Source of the DNA: Gyrodactylus bullatarudis
Taxonomy: Eukaryota; Platyhelminthes; Monogenea; Gyrodactylidea; Gyrodactylidae
Assembly: GCA_012064415.1 (NCBI GenBank)
Contig: SSNU01000249.1
Coordinates: forward strand, 248,001-312,000
DNA length: 64,000 nt
Direction of reading: 5' to 3'
The position numbers and the translations under genes are program-made. This document shows positions 1-12,600 of the stretch, one piece after another; within the stretch, counting starts at the first letter, position 1; each line of letters begins with the position of its first letter. Under the pieces are notes generated by a model, which was not told the DNA's origin, made no database searches, and saw only the letters and a list, made by a program, of their open reading frames with translations.

Positions 1-3000
1 CCTTAAACGGGTTTTCTTCACATGAAGAGGACGAAATAATCTCAAAATACATAGCCTATATAGTATTTTTCCTGGAGCACTTTTATTTGTTTTCTCTTGT
101 AACAGTTTAAATAAATTTTGTTACATTCAAGTTTTGTCATATGATATTAATTTGAATACTAATATAATATTTACTCATAATATTATCAAAAAGACTAAGT
201 TTAATCATCATCGTCAGCAAGAACTTTTCCCTCATGAAATTAGAAAAACATACATGCATAGCTCAACTTTCTAAATATTCCATGATTCATATGCTGACAC
301 ACTATACAAGAAAGTACTATATGTTTTTATGCTCATCACTTTACAACTTTCTCATGGAATTTGTAGCTCCTTCATATTCATTGAAGGGCAAGATGTGTCA
401 ACATGAAATATTGAAATTATTAAAATGCAATGATGGTTGAGTTTAATATTGAAATTAAATGTAAAAAGAATTTGAACAATAATACTTTTGGCCTGATTTG
501 AGCTCCAAAAGTAGGGAGTTGTGAAAAAACACAGAGTTTATTGACGTAAATACCATTTAAATAATAAAATTACAAGTACATGGATGAAAATAGTAAGCAG
601 CAAGTCTCAAAAAAGAAAAAAACGTACAAAAACGCAACATTGATAGCAAAAAATCAAGAGAAAATGGTGAAAAAGATCTCATAGGTCAGGGAAAAACTGA
701 GGAAAAAAATTCACTCGGTTATAATTGACAATTAAATGTAATTTTGTATGATTTTGAAATGTTGGCTGGTAGATTATTTTTTATGAATATATTATTAAAT
801 TTTTTATTTTTTTATTTTATTATTAATTCATACAATAATTCTAGCCAATTTTTGAGAAAATTCAGCTAAAATAGCACTTTTTTAGAGTGATAATTATTAT
901 AATCAATAATGAGTGGATGGAAATATTTCTTTGTGCCACAATTGAATGACAATATCTTTACGTAACTTGGTTACTAATAAGTAATCAGTCCGGCTTCAGA
1001 CAAAGAGGTCTGGGATACCCGATACTAGATTGACAGGTTTCATAACAAAGTTTATATAATTTCAACTGAAATTTCCTTTATAGAAAAATCCCCTGGCTTT
1101 CTCAAAGAAGTTTCCAACTATGAAGATTTTTTCATATTCGTTGTTGAGTCTCGAGTTGAAAAATTTTGTTTTGATGTACTATATTTGAAATTTTTTTCAA
1201 TGAAATTTACTAAGCGCATGAATTTGGTTCATGTTTTTAACCTAGAATCTTTTTTCAATTTTTATCGAGTTCTGAAATCTAGAAATTTTAGAAAATAACT
1301 CTAGTGATAATATGTTTAAACAATATTTATAATCTTTTACGCTTGCAAATTCAACTTGGTGAAGTAAGTTTTATATCTAACTGAAACTTAGATTACTATC
1401 AATTATTATTAATGTCTGAAAATGTCTGCTTCTCTTAAATTATTTTAATGTTTTCTGTAACGCATTAGAAGTTATCATGGGATAATTTCTAAAGCTATTT
1501 TCTTTTTTATCATTAATCACTGATAATCACACATTAAATCCTCATTAATAATAATAGAATACTGCAAGAATCTGAAGAATTTTTCTGTGATGTACCATTG
1601 ATTACATGACAGTTAAAGTAATCTGATTATCTTCTGAACCATTGGTCATTCCTATTGATAGATTTGAGTTGAAACAGAAAATAATACAACTGTAAATACA
1701 GAACAGTACCCTGCTCATTCAGCAGTGCTCAATAATAATTGAAATACCGAATACAGGAGAATAAGGTTATATAGTAGGAAAAGGGAAAAAATGACATTTG
1801 AGTAAGCCTATGAATCATTCTATTCATTTATTATAATAAAATTTGAAGAATTATACGTTTGACTAACTCTCCGACCTCTACGTTCATTTTCTTTTTCATT
1901 TAATTAAGTTTATGCAATGCCTTTCAATGTTTACAAAAGAAGAATTATACTATGTGTATTAATTATCTCCTAACTTGACTGAAAAAAGGGAGTTTTACTG
2001 TAACAATTGAAGACATATTCTTCATGGAATTAAGATGACTCTAAGACAGACAAAAGTATATGCTTACTAATTCACTCAGATGCATTGTAATATAAAGGTA
2101 ATCCTAGGAGGAAATCATGCCTTTTTTCTTTGATTTTTTCAGCTTTAAATCAAAATTTGAAATACAGCTATTCTCGATGATTTTGAGAATTTATGAAAGA
2201 ATCCAAATTTTTTGGAAACCGATTTTTTTCACCGAAAAGGTATTCGTAAGAAAATTTTTAAGACACTTTAAATTTCAAGTTGACGCGATTTTTTTTAAAT
2301 TTGGAATGAAATTTTTTGTTTTTTTTAAGTTGTAAGAGAACCAAAATATTATTTCTCAGGATTATAAATAGAAAAAAACCAACTATTTTTAAAAAAATCT
2401 TGAATTTCAACTGATCTTAGATCATTTTAATATTAAAACTGGTTTAAAAAATAGGTTGACTTTCGTACGATATCAACGACCAATTTTGTTTTCCTTGTAT
2501 AATGATAAGTGTATTCATGACAAGGTTTTCAATAAAATCTGTTATAGAACGAGAGGAAATTTTTATTTTTTGGTTTTATCTAAAAAAATTCACGAATCTT
2601 CGAGCTCTTTTGAATTTGTAAATCCACTGAACTACACAGGAATTATCTTGATTAACAATATAATTTTCTCAGAAATAAGCTAAATTATGGTATCCCCAAA
2701 ATTGAAATATGAGATCAATAAACTATACTTTTCAGAAAAATAATCATAATTTTTTAACAATCAGCGTAGAGTTTTCTAGAAATCTAGTTAGGTTAGTTTT
2801 TTTTTCATGTCTGAGAGATTCAGCAACAATGAACTATTTCAAAATTCATTGAAAGAGAATTGTCTGTGAAAATTAAGCGGGAAGAAGAACTTTCAAAATT
2901 AATCAATCTAATGTCATAATTAAATTAAAAATTTCTTTAATTTATCCACATAGAAGTAAGTGAATCATTCAGATGTTTTTTCAGAAACTCCATCTTTTTG

Positions 3001-4820
3001 TGATAAGAGAATAAGAGTTTTTTCCCATACAAAACCGTCGATTTTTGAATTCCTAATTTATAAAATTTTCATAAATTTCATATTTAATTATTATTATTAT
3101 TCAGGATTATTCCTAATTACTGATTTTTATTGACTCAAATTTGCTGAAGTCGATTCAAAAAAGTTGAAAATTTTTTTACCTTTCAATATCAAAAACTAAG
3201 CCCACTACTTTAATAAGTAGTAAGTGATAAGAATTCATGATATTTTGAATTATATTGATATGAATTCGAGTCAATACAAATCAGAACTTGGGAATAATCC
3301 TGAATAAAAATACAACTTAAATAGCTATCAAAAACAGATCTTAGAAGATTGTAACCATAATTGCAAAATAAATATCATTCAGTACAGCGAGTACTAACCT
3401 TGACTGTAATTATTAAAATTTCACACTTTACTGCAATGTATTTAAAATTTTGCATTACAAAAAAGGAACCAAAAATAAATTAAATTTTAGGGAACCTCAA
3501 TCCAATATAAAAGAGTAACCAAAATTGTAATATGGCCTACCACTGTAACCATACCTGCAAATGCAAATGTCCGAGTCACAAATTTTGCAAATACCCCTAT
3601 TCATTAACAAGATTTTAATCAACAACCTAGGAATATTAGAGATGATATTTTTAAAACGAAAATCGAATATCCTGGGCTCTCAAGGCTCTCTAATTTACTT
3701 TACGATGCATATGACAAAATTTCAGCTGATAACTATATAAATCAATTTATGTGATAATTTTCGACTTGAATGTTTTTTTAGTAAATAGTAAATTTGGTGG
3801 TATTATATTTAAATACTTGAAGATTAGTTTTTTTATATTGATGGGTGATCTTGCAAAATTTCGTCCAAGTCTAGTAAATACTAACTTTAGTCAATATCTC
3901 ATAAAGTGTATGATTAAAAAAAACTATCTTGTCTTGATTTGATGATCACTTCTGACAAAAAAATGCATTTTCAATGAAATTTCAACCTGTTAAGAAGTTG
4001 TGCTGAAATTTGGTCTGTTGAATTGACCCATAGAAGAAAATTCCCCATATCCCTTTATTATCTCATCGAAACCTTCACTACTTGAATTAAAATTTTTTTC
4101 AAGAAAATCCCATCTGTTGCTGTAATGAATTTGATTAAATAAAAATCCAAAATGATTCAACCTCAGTTCTGTTCAAGTCTGTTTCTCCTTGTATATCGTT
4201 TCAGACTGCATCTCTCCTCTCCAATGTGTATTTTGAAACACTTGCCATTAATTTCTATAAGAGTTTTAATACTACCAAAGAAAACGAAAACAGATTTGGT
4301 TTGTAAGCTGATTGGGATACATTTTCAAAATTTCCACCAATCTCTCCATTGTATAATGAAATTTTATGAGTCATTTCAATACAATATATATACAAAATAT
4401 ATTACTAATATATAATATTAATAATATTATTATAAAGGTAAAGAAATTTCTCATTTCTATGTATGTACAAACAGGAGAGAATGTTTTGTTAACCTCAAGA
4501 AAATGCATTAAAAAACATCAAAATACCAGAGTAAAATACAACTGAATTAAATTAATCTAGGAAAAATTGATAAAAGGTAGAATGGAGAATTACGTGTCTG
4601 CATTTTTCTGGATATAGGGAAAAAGCTTTTAGTAAGTTTTTATTTCATCTGAAAAGAAATGTATTTAATTTTATCGTGTTTAAGGGAATTAACTATCAGT
4701 CGACAGTGCCACTCTATTGAATAAAACGGGATGATTCGATTATGTAACCTAAATCAGAGAAAATTTAACTTACGATTGCATCATTCTATTTTAGTCACAA
4801 ACCCTAGTGAAGTCTCAGAA
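1..4820. other. AT-rich non-coding stretch, no gene seen
   Basis: The stretch consists of homopolymer-rich A/T sequence. The longest open frames are under 90 codons, have the skewed F/K/N/I composition of translated A/T DNA, match no family I know and lack convincing splice borders. The only structured item is the hairpin element near 3,095-3,313. This could be intergenic DNA or a long intron of a gene outside the window. Confidence 0.6.
3095..3313. repeat. small hairpin (foldback/MITE-like) element
   Basis: The left arm contains TATTCAGGATTATTCC and the right arm its complement GGAATAATCCTGAATA. Similarity continues inward for about 45 bases, through a TGATTT-TATTGACTC block on both sides. 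The total length is about 220 bp and it has no coding capacity. No target duplication could be fixed because the flanks are simple A/T sequence. Confidence 0.6.
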
Positions 4821-4824
4821 ATAT

Positions 4825-5660
4825 GAGTACTCCCTCTTTAATAACTGTGTAAAAGTTATCCTCCTCAAAAATCTCTTTCATAAATCGTGACTACTTGTAA
4901 GCAGATATATTTACCCAAAAATAGGCTAAAAATTAATTTTCAACTAAATAAATTGTAATGTAAGAAAGATTCCTTCGATTCCAGATGAAAGCATGTTTTA
5001 ACCCTTGAATGACAAGTAGAGAAAATTTCACGAACGATAAATAGGGGTTATATACCCCCAATGACAAAAACTAAGATATAAAAATAAATTCGATTTATTC
5101 AGAGCAATTGACACAAATTATTGTCTGGTGATCGCGGCAGGGAAAGCAATCACATTTGGCGCATTTTCTATATCCTATCTTGTCATTTTTTCTCGGACAT
5201 ATACTGCAGCGTTTCTTTCCAGTGACCACTTTTTGTATTTTTTTCGGAGGAATACTAGCTAATGAAGATGCAGACATAATAAACATTTTTTATCCAAATG
5301 TTTGGGGGAACTTACGGGGAACTCCTGTGAATGCATTACAGAACAATACGAACATTAGTCGTTAATGACTCAAGTGATGTGAATAATAACCCCATCCCAT
5401 GTGGGAAAAATAGTCAGAAAGATTTCTCAATTTTTTATTCTGATTTTTAATTTCAAGAAGATTTTAAAAGTTGCTTTCTGCAAATTCTATTAGAAATAGC
5501 CATACTAAACATGGTATAGAAATGATCAGCAGAAAAATCTCTTTCGAATTGTATTAATTTGGTTGAAAATAAATTTTTTGACTACTATTGGGTAGATATG
5601 TCTGCTTACAAGTAGTCACGGGGGATAACTTTTACACAGTAATTAAAGAGGGAGTAGTGT
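4825..5660. mobile_element. composite inverted-repeat element enclosing a piggyBac 3' end
   Basis: The arm at about 4,826-4,920 and the arm at about 5,583-5,660 are inverted copies. They share CTCCCTCTTTAAT, ACTGTGTAAAAGTTATCC and GTGACTACTTGTAAGCAGA. The left arm has an extra block of roughly 20 bases. Between the arms lies a piggyBac 3' fragment beginning at TTAACCCTTGAATG (about 4,998). The simplest reading is a foldback element that received, or was built around, a piggyBac end. The exact outer ends are uncertain. Confidence 0.6.
5095..5286 (-). pseudogene. piggyBac transposase, C-terminal cysteine-rich domain remnant
   Basis: The minus-strand frame ends in a Cys/His cluster, RCSICPRKNDKIGYRKC followed by AKCDCFPCRDH and IICVNC, just before a stop. 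This is the C-terminal cysteine-rich domain by which piggyBac transposases bind their own ends. The catalytic core upstream is missing. Downstream of the stop lies a palindrome with GGGG and CCCC arms (5,044-5,059), and then a TTAACCCT-type terminus near 4,998, as expected for a piggyBac 3' end. A very similar tail plus palindrome occurs at 18.3-18.5 kb. The fragment is non-functional as it stands. Confidence 0.75.
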
Positions 5661-5765
5661 ACCACAATAATGTAATATTTTAATACCTTATTTCCAAATA
5701 ATACATTTTAAGACCTTATAACTTTGAACCATGATATGTCAAAATAAAAAATATTTTTTGTTTTA

Positions 5766-5965
5766 AATAAAGCTAGTTAATATGAAGATGGGAATTTTGG
5801 ATTTTTACAAAAATCTCAATTTTTTCATCAAGGAATCGAATGAGATCAAGATATTTTGGAATCTTGATCATTATGCCTACTTTCACGATATGAAGAAATA
5901 ATTTTGAAAAATTATGGCATATTTCAAATCTCGAAGTAGCGCCAAGTTTCCATTTTTTGAGTTAT
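5766..5965. repeat. foldback family copy 1 (single arm, diverged)
   Basis: The copy begins with AAAGCTAGTTAATATGAAG and continues with the shared sequence of this family (GATGGGAATTT, ATCTCAATTTTTTCATC, TTTCACG, GAAGTAGCGCCAA, TTTCCATTTTTTGA). Only one arm is recognisable, so it is a decayed copy. The same family recurs at 6.2, 6.9-7.7, 9.3, 31.9-32.1 and, more diverged, at 30.1, 36.1 and 45.7 kb. Confidence 0.7.
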
Positions 5966-6199
5966 TTTTGAAATCATAACATTTATTAAAGAGATTAAAT
6001 TTAACATATAGGATCAGATATACATATACAGATGTACATAATAAAATAAGTTCAAAAAATTTTTTAATATAATGAAAGACCCAACCAAAAGAGCTTCAGA
6101 TCACTGAAAAAATTATAGCTCCGGATCAAAATCTAAATTGCCACGAATGAATCACAAAAATTAGACAGTCAGGTCAGTCATCAACTCAACCATTGTCCA

Positions 6200-6370
6200 T
6201 ATAAAGCTAGTTAATATGAAGATGGGAATTTATGATTTTTAAAAAATTCTTATTTTTTTCATCAAGAAATCGAATTTGATCAAGATTTTTTTGAATCTAG
6301 ATCATGAGGCCATCTTTCACAATACGGAGAAAAAAAATTTGGAAAAAAGGTTAATACGGCAAATTTGAAA
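6200..6370. repeat. foldback family copy 2 (partial arm)
   Basis: The copy starts with AAAGCTAGTTAATATGAAG at about 6,203. It runs through the conserved segments up to a CGGCAAATTTGAAA-like block and then diverges. It is one arm only, in the same orientation as the copy at 5.77 kb. Confidence 0.7.
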
Positions 6371-6921
6371 CCATAATCGTGTGTCTTCCCCCTCTTTAAG
6401 AGAAATAAATAAAGAATCAATGTATGATAATGAGATTTTATAGAGCTAATAAGGATGTAGTTTAATTGATAAATTTCATAGTGTAATTTCAGATGAAATA
6501 ACAGTACCATTATTTGAGACTTGCGAAAAAGAAATCGTAGATAAAAAAGATACTGTTGTACAGTGTACACCAATAGCTCTGGAATGTGAGTGCATAGAAA
6601 GACTATCTTAGACGAACTTGAACGATTTTTCTTGTTAGAAAACGAAAAATATCTTTCAAAAGGGTTCTTGAAAACATGGATCTTCAGTTGATGAGTTGAC
6701 TGCAAAATATGTTAATTAGTTCTAAATTATATCGGATAAAAATTTCAATTATAATAAAAAACAAGGAGTACCATAAAATACCGAAAATTAGCTTGAGGTT
6801 TCAACTTATCTTATTTTAAAAATATTTATTTTGGTATCAAAATGTATAAGTCTAAGAGGAAGAAAAAACCTGTGAAGAATGCTGTAAAATTTCTTGAATA
6901 AAATTATTAATAGAATAAGTA

Positions 6922-7668
6922 AAGCTAGTTAATATGAAGATGGGAATTTATGATTTTTACAAAATACTTATTTTTTTCATCAAGAAATCGAATTTGATCA
7001 AGATTTTTTTGAATCTAGATCATGAGGCCCTCTTTCACGGCACAGAGAAAAAGAATTTAGAAAAAATCAATTTTTATGGAAAGTACGGCAAATTTGAAAT
7101 CTTGAAGTAGCGCCAAATTTCCATTTTTTTGAACTTAGAGTTGAAACTTTTTGTCGATTTCAATGTGAGAGAGTGATCAAAAGTTGATTCTTAGGATCAC
7201 AAGAAGAAAAAAAAACCGATGATCATAAAAAAAATTTTTATAAATTCGTCATTTTTCTGGGATCTTGAAATATCATTTTTCATCGACTATCAATTGGGGA
7301 AAATATGAAAAAATCAAAAATTAATTTTCACACGATTATGGGATAATTCTCATAACTAGATTCAGCATATTTGATTACTTTGACTAATTGTGAACCTAAG
7401 AATCAACTTTTGATCACTCTCTCACATTGAAATCGACAAAAAGTTTCAACTCTAAGTTCAAAAAAATGGAAATTTGGCGCTACTTCAAGATTTCAAATTT
7501 GCCGTACTTTCCATAAAAATTGATTTTTTCTAAATTCTTTTTCTCTGTGCCGTGAAAGAGGGCCTCATGATCTAGATTCAAAAAAATCTTGATCAAATTC
7601 GATTTCTTGATGAAAAAAATAAGTATTTTGTAAAAATCATAAATTCCCATCTTCATATTAACTAGGTG
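6922..7668. mobile_element. complete foldback element with ~275-bp arms that look identical
   Basis: The left arm (about 6,924-7,203) and right arm (about 7,391-7,668) are inverted copies that match base for base over nearly their whole length. The outer end is TAGTTAATATGAAGATGGG and the inner end is GTTGATTCTTAGG. The central spacer is about 190 bp of A/T-rich sequence without an open frame. TA dinucleotides at both ends fit a TA-target (Tc1/mariner-type) MITE, but no transposase is present. The AAAGC before the left end is shared by other copies, so the real left boundary may lie slightly further out. Transcription through it would give a long perfect hairpin RNA. Confidence 0.85.
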
Positions 7669-7670
7669 TA

Positions 7671-9325
7671 GTTATCGTATCATTACTATTTTGACTAAGT
7701 GTTTGAGTGCTCGCCTAACGAGCATTAGGCCCTTTTTCTTGTATAATAAATTATCTCAAATTTTCTATTTGAATTTTTTTTAAAAATAGTTCGATAATAT
7801 TGTTGGAGACATCAGTCATAAATTATCTTGGATTATAAAATTATTTTTCAAGCTACTTGACTAAATTACTCACAGTTTTTTTTGCTCAAGCTGACAAAAT
7901 TGACATCTTCGAATTCAGCATGGAATTAGCTCTTTAAAGATGGTCCAAGCTATGCAATACTCTAATCTTTTGATTTCGATGATCTACCTCAAAAAATATA
8001 AAACAACTTACTCTTAAGTGAATAGAAATCGTTTTAATTTATATCAGAATCCAATGTAAAACTAAGCTATTTTCTGATTTTCATAAAAATTCTACATAAA
8101 CTTGAGAATCACGAAATATTTCTGATGTCTACAGATTTTAATATATAAACTTTATCAAGAAAAGGATAGATATTGAGAAAAATTATTTTGATTAAAAGTT
8201 TCCCAATCATTGAGTGAAATCAGTTCATAAAATTCATATTTTGATTTCGTATAGCCAGTAGATAAGAGTCGTTTTTACACTTGATAAGTTTCATTCCATA
8301 AGAATCAGTCCTATTTAAAAAATAAAATAGAATAAAGTAAATAACTAAGAAAATGGGTGTCTCCACAGAATATTTTCTCAGCTAATTACGTACTTTATAC
8401 GCAGAAGAGCAATAAACTTTTATGTTCTACAGATGCCTATCAGATCACTTGGCAAAAAGGATTAACGATCACAATCTCAAGTTTAAACTTTTCTTTGAAA
8501 TTTAATTCCTCCGGCCAGATTGTCCTAAAATGAAAGCCTTTCCATTGCAATGAATTATGCATATAATTGTATATATGATTTTTATGTGGCTTCTTTATGA
8601 TGATATGATCTTCGCCAGTTTTTATAAAAATATTCCAAAAATTGAAGATCGCTTCTTTTCTGGAAACTAGATCTAATTCCTTCTTTAGAATGAACAAGGC
8701 ACATAAGGAATAATTCTGGGATCAAGATTATCATCATTATTATTGCTTAGTTTGTAGTGAAATCAAGAAAAAACACAAGGGAATACCTCCAGAAATACAT
8801 AATAATGAATTTCTGGTACACATTTGTCATAATACACATGAATTAAACGAATTCTCTTTTTAATTGGAAAGCAAAAGGTAAAGAAAGATCAAACTTGAAC
8901 AATACAGAATAACTTTGAACTTTTAATGAACTTTTAGGATTAAGCTACCATCCCAATCATTGATTGTAATTATTTTTCTGATGATACCTGTTAATTCATT
9001 GATGATTCATCGAGAAAAATAAAGATGTTCTTACCATATTTAAGTTGAATTCTTTGCAGGATTTCTTAGTAATTTGACAGAAAACTGCAGTTCTATCCCG
9101 GTTCTCAGAGAACTTGGAAATAATAGAATTTAAAACTCTCCATTAGCCTTACTTTGAAGAAGTCATGTAAGTTTTATTGTAATAATTCAAGAAATTCAGT
9201 GAATTCATAGCACTCTCAAGACTCTTTCAGAAATTTACAGGAATTTTATCTCATTAGAACAGCCTTTTAAAATGGTAGAGGCCAACAAAAAAGTGTTAAT
9301 TTCCACTATCCCTGTGTATCAGTGG
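7671..9325. other. non-coding stretch, no gene seen
   Basis: A/T-rich sequence. An open frame of 85 codons on the minus strand (8,440-8,697) has no recognisable motif and no supporting splice sites, so I do not call it. Just right of the foldback element is a short tRNA-Val-like patch, GTGTAGTTATC and then CTCGCCTAACGAGC (7,670-7,735), without a T arm. Confidence 0.5.
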
Positions 9326-9327
9326 GA

Positions 9328-9620
9328 TAGAGATAGCTAATTCGAAGATGAGAGTTTATGATTTTTACAAAGATCTCAATTTTATCAGGTTTGATCAAGA
9401 ATTTTTGGAATCTAGATCATGAGACCCTAAATCACCATATAAAAATAATTGGAAAAACCAATTTTTAGGAAAAATATTCAAATCTTGAGTTAGTGCAAAA
9501 ATCGCATTTTTTGAACTTGGAGTTAGAATTTTTTTTGTTGATTTCAAAGTCAGCGAGTGATCATAAGTCGACTTTTAGGTTCACAATAAAACATGAGAAC
9601 TGGTTATTAACATAAAATTT
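9328..9620. repeat. foldback family copy (old, diverged)
   Basis: The copy starts with GATAGCTAATTCGAAGATGAG and carries diverged versions of the family blocks: TTTATGATTTTTAC, GAATCTAGATCATGAGACCC, TTTGAACTTGGAGTTAGAA and GTGATCATAAGTCGACTTTTAGG. The right arm is not clear. It appears older than the 6.9-kb copy. Confidence 0.6.
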
Positions 9621-12600
9621 CTGATAAACTCGTCGTAATTCAGGGATCTTGGATAATCAAAATTTCACTGATTTTCAAGCAGTTTTAAACGATCAACAAA
9701 TCAAAATTCGATTTCTTTGACTAACTATGATCACTCTTTTACCTATTTAACCCATGATCCTGATTCCATGATTGACAAGTTTTCAGAACATGAAAATTAG
9801 TGCATTCGAATTAATTTTAATTATAGAATTATAAAGTGTACTTTTTAAAAGTTAAACAATATTTTATTTAAAATGAAATAATAGAAAAATTGAAATGCAT
9901 GATAGGATCCCCTGAGCATAGCAACTGAATCAAACTCTCGACCGTAAATAATCAATGTCAGATCAAGGATTACAGTTCTAAACTATGAAAGTGAGAAATA
10001 CGTGGTAATTATTGAATTGAACATATGTGATTGCCCGGGTCATATTCTTAAATCAACCTCATTTGAGATCAATCGTTATAAAGTATGTAGATCACTAGTT
10101 AACTAACCTCTTTTCCAGAATGCGTCCAAAATGTATTGAAAATTAAACTATAATGCATATCAGTGGTTGATTTGTCCGCAGATAAAGTACTTTGAAAAAG
10201 ACTTTCCCACAGAAAAAACTTTCTCAGACTGTTAACTAAAGAGTATGAGTCAGCTAAACATCATTGAATCATTTGTTGCTATTAAATCTTTAATTGACGC
10301 TTAGTTCTGACACTTTTGGAGGAGGATGTCAGATAATTTTTGATCAGAGAAGAGGTTTCTAACCGAAAATATTCTCAGAAATTTCTATTTGCTAATGTCA
10401 ATTCTCATATAAAATTCCAGAATATGTGAGAGCTAATGTCGTTTAGTCATTAAAAGTTTGCACAATCATTTGAAGAAATTAGCTGACAATTCTCGTAGAT
10501 TTAAGAAAAATAATTACAACTATAACTAACCAACACTAAATTTTGATAAGCAAAAAATTCGAATACTCATCTATTTTTTAGTTTAACTCTAGAATCTAGA
10601 GATCTTGTAGTTGTTTCAATTTCTACACTTTATTCAAGAATGGAAAAACGAATTTTGATGATGAACCAAGACATGGCCATTCTTCAACTATTCCAAGACA
10701 AGCTATTAATTACTAACATCCACTAAACACTTAAATTTGATAAACGAACAATTCAAATACTCATCTTTAGTTATTTTGAGTGTCTTGTTATAGTTGTTAA
10801 ATGGTTGCATTTGTAGGTAATAAACAGACGCAGAAATATGCATGATTGCTAATTTCTTTGCTTAAAACTCTCCGAGAACAAAGTTAGATGGATTCTGAAA
10901 ATTTATTTCAAAACTCTGATCGCATGACGCTTCGAATACTGCAGGATACTTTGTTTTCCAGATTTCTACGAACTAAATACAAATTATAAATTAAACATGG
11001 CCATCTCGAAAAGTGTGTGAATATTTTCCAAGATTAAAGCAAAAAAGCTATTAAATTTGGCATTTTAACTAAATATATAGAGCTGAATCAGCTATATACG
11101 CTATATTCATTATACCTAATGTCGATAGCAATTCAAAGAGGAATGTGTCAAACTCCTAGAATAGGCGTAATAATTCATTATAAGCAAATACTTACTTTTA
11201 TGTCATTAAAGAAGAGTTTTCTCTCTCACTCTTCCAATGATCCTTGGAATATTAATTTTTAGTACATTCACTCAGAAAATAAAAATTCATATCATTGAAT
11301 GTTGTTATTAAGTACACGAGAGAATTGGGTTTCATTAAAATCACTTTGATAATAACCTTCACAAGGTCATCCGTAAACCCTCAGTATATTATATTAATTC
11401 CCATTAAAGTAGTTGATATGTAAAAGAAAACAAAGGGAGAAAATGGAGTGGAAAAAAATCACCTTGAAGTTCCTCATGATGTACGTAATAATGGATGTTA
11501 ATAACATTGGTATTATAACCCAAGTACAGTGATAATCCCTTGATGGAATCGGATTAGAAAGTAAAAGAGTCTCTCATTTTGTACTTTACTTAATCAGTAA
11601 TAAACAAGTTTCAAGCAATAATAATATTATCCATAAATCTAACCAAGTTTACATTGGATTATGATCAAGTGTTTCGGTATGCGTAATTTTAACGTCTAAT
11701 TTCTTCGATCAAGTTTAACTGTAACTTTAGTTATAAATATTTTAGTTTTAAAATCAATTTTTTGATTTAACTAGAGCTGATGCGAAATACAGCTCAAGTC
11801 TCATAAAAGACAAGCGGTTTTATATAGGGCTGAAAGAGTGTTCAATCAGAAAAAGCTCATTACAGTGTCTAGTAAGACGTATAGCTCGTATTTATTCATT
11901 TTCACGGTGAAAATTTCACCAGCCAAATTCGTTTGTAGAAGGAAAAATATACATTTTTGGCTCGAAAACGAGTAATCTTCTCAGGTAGGGGAGATGCTAG
12001 AATTATTTGAAATCTAAAGGTTATTATAATGAGATATGAAATCCAATAAAATGTTTATCTGTTGCAACGTTGAAATATCAGATTTTATTTTATTTACAAC
12101 AATCAAAGAAAACTAAAATTTTAAAAAGATTTAAATTTTTCTTTTATGTTCTATGTTTTGGATATAAGTAAATAATTTTCTAACAAAAAAATCAAATTCT
12201 TCCAAGAAGCCTATTATGAGCTTTTGAAAAGTAGCTTTTCGAATTTTACATGGATATTTTAATGATTACTTCCCGTTTTGAGTATGCCTAGACGCATGAA
12301 AACAGAATGAATAAAATGTCTTGAAGAATTAATGTCTCATTAAAATAGACTGAAACATTTCTTTTTCCTCTGTTACAGCGATGAAATCTTTCTCATTCAA
12401 GTGAGAAGAAGAGACAAAAAGATGAAAAACGCTAAGAAAGAATGCATTTTTAAGGCAAGAAATCAAAGAAGATTCTCTTTTGCCTTTCACTTGTTCTATT
12501 GTCGGTCTCTTTTTATATGATAAAGATATTGAAGAGATGTTCTCTGAGCTCTTTCATGTTTTACAAATTTTTTAAGTTATTGATAATTTCTACTCAAAAG

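Noticed and set aside
960..1030. GC-richer patch (CCGGCTTCAGACAAAGAGG) suggestive of a tRNA
   Set aside because: Neither strand folds into a cloverleaf by eye and no A/B box pair is present.
6280..6705. 141-codon open frame on the minus strand
   Set aside because: It runs into the foldback copy at 6.2 kb, has the composition of translated A/T sequence and shows no motif.
8440..8697. 85-codon open frame on the minus strand
   Set aside because: No recognisable family, no splice support, and length within chance for this base composition.
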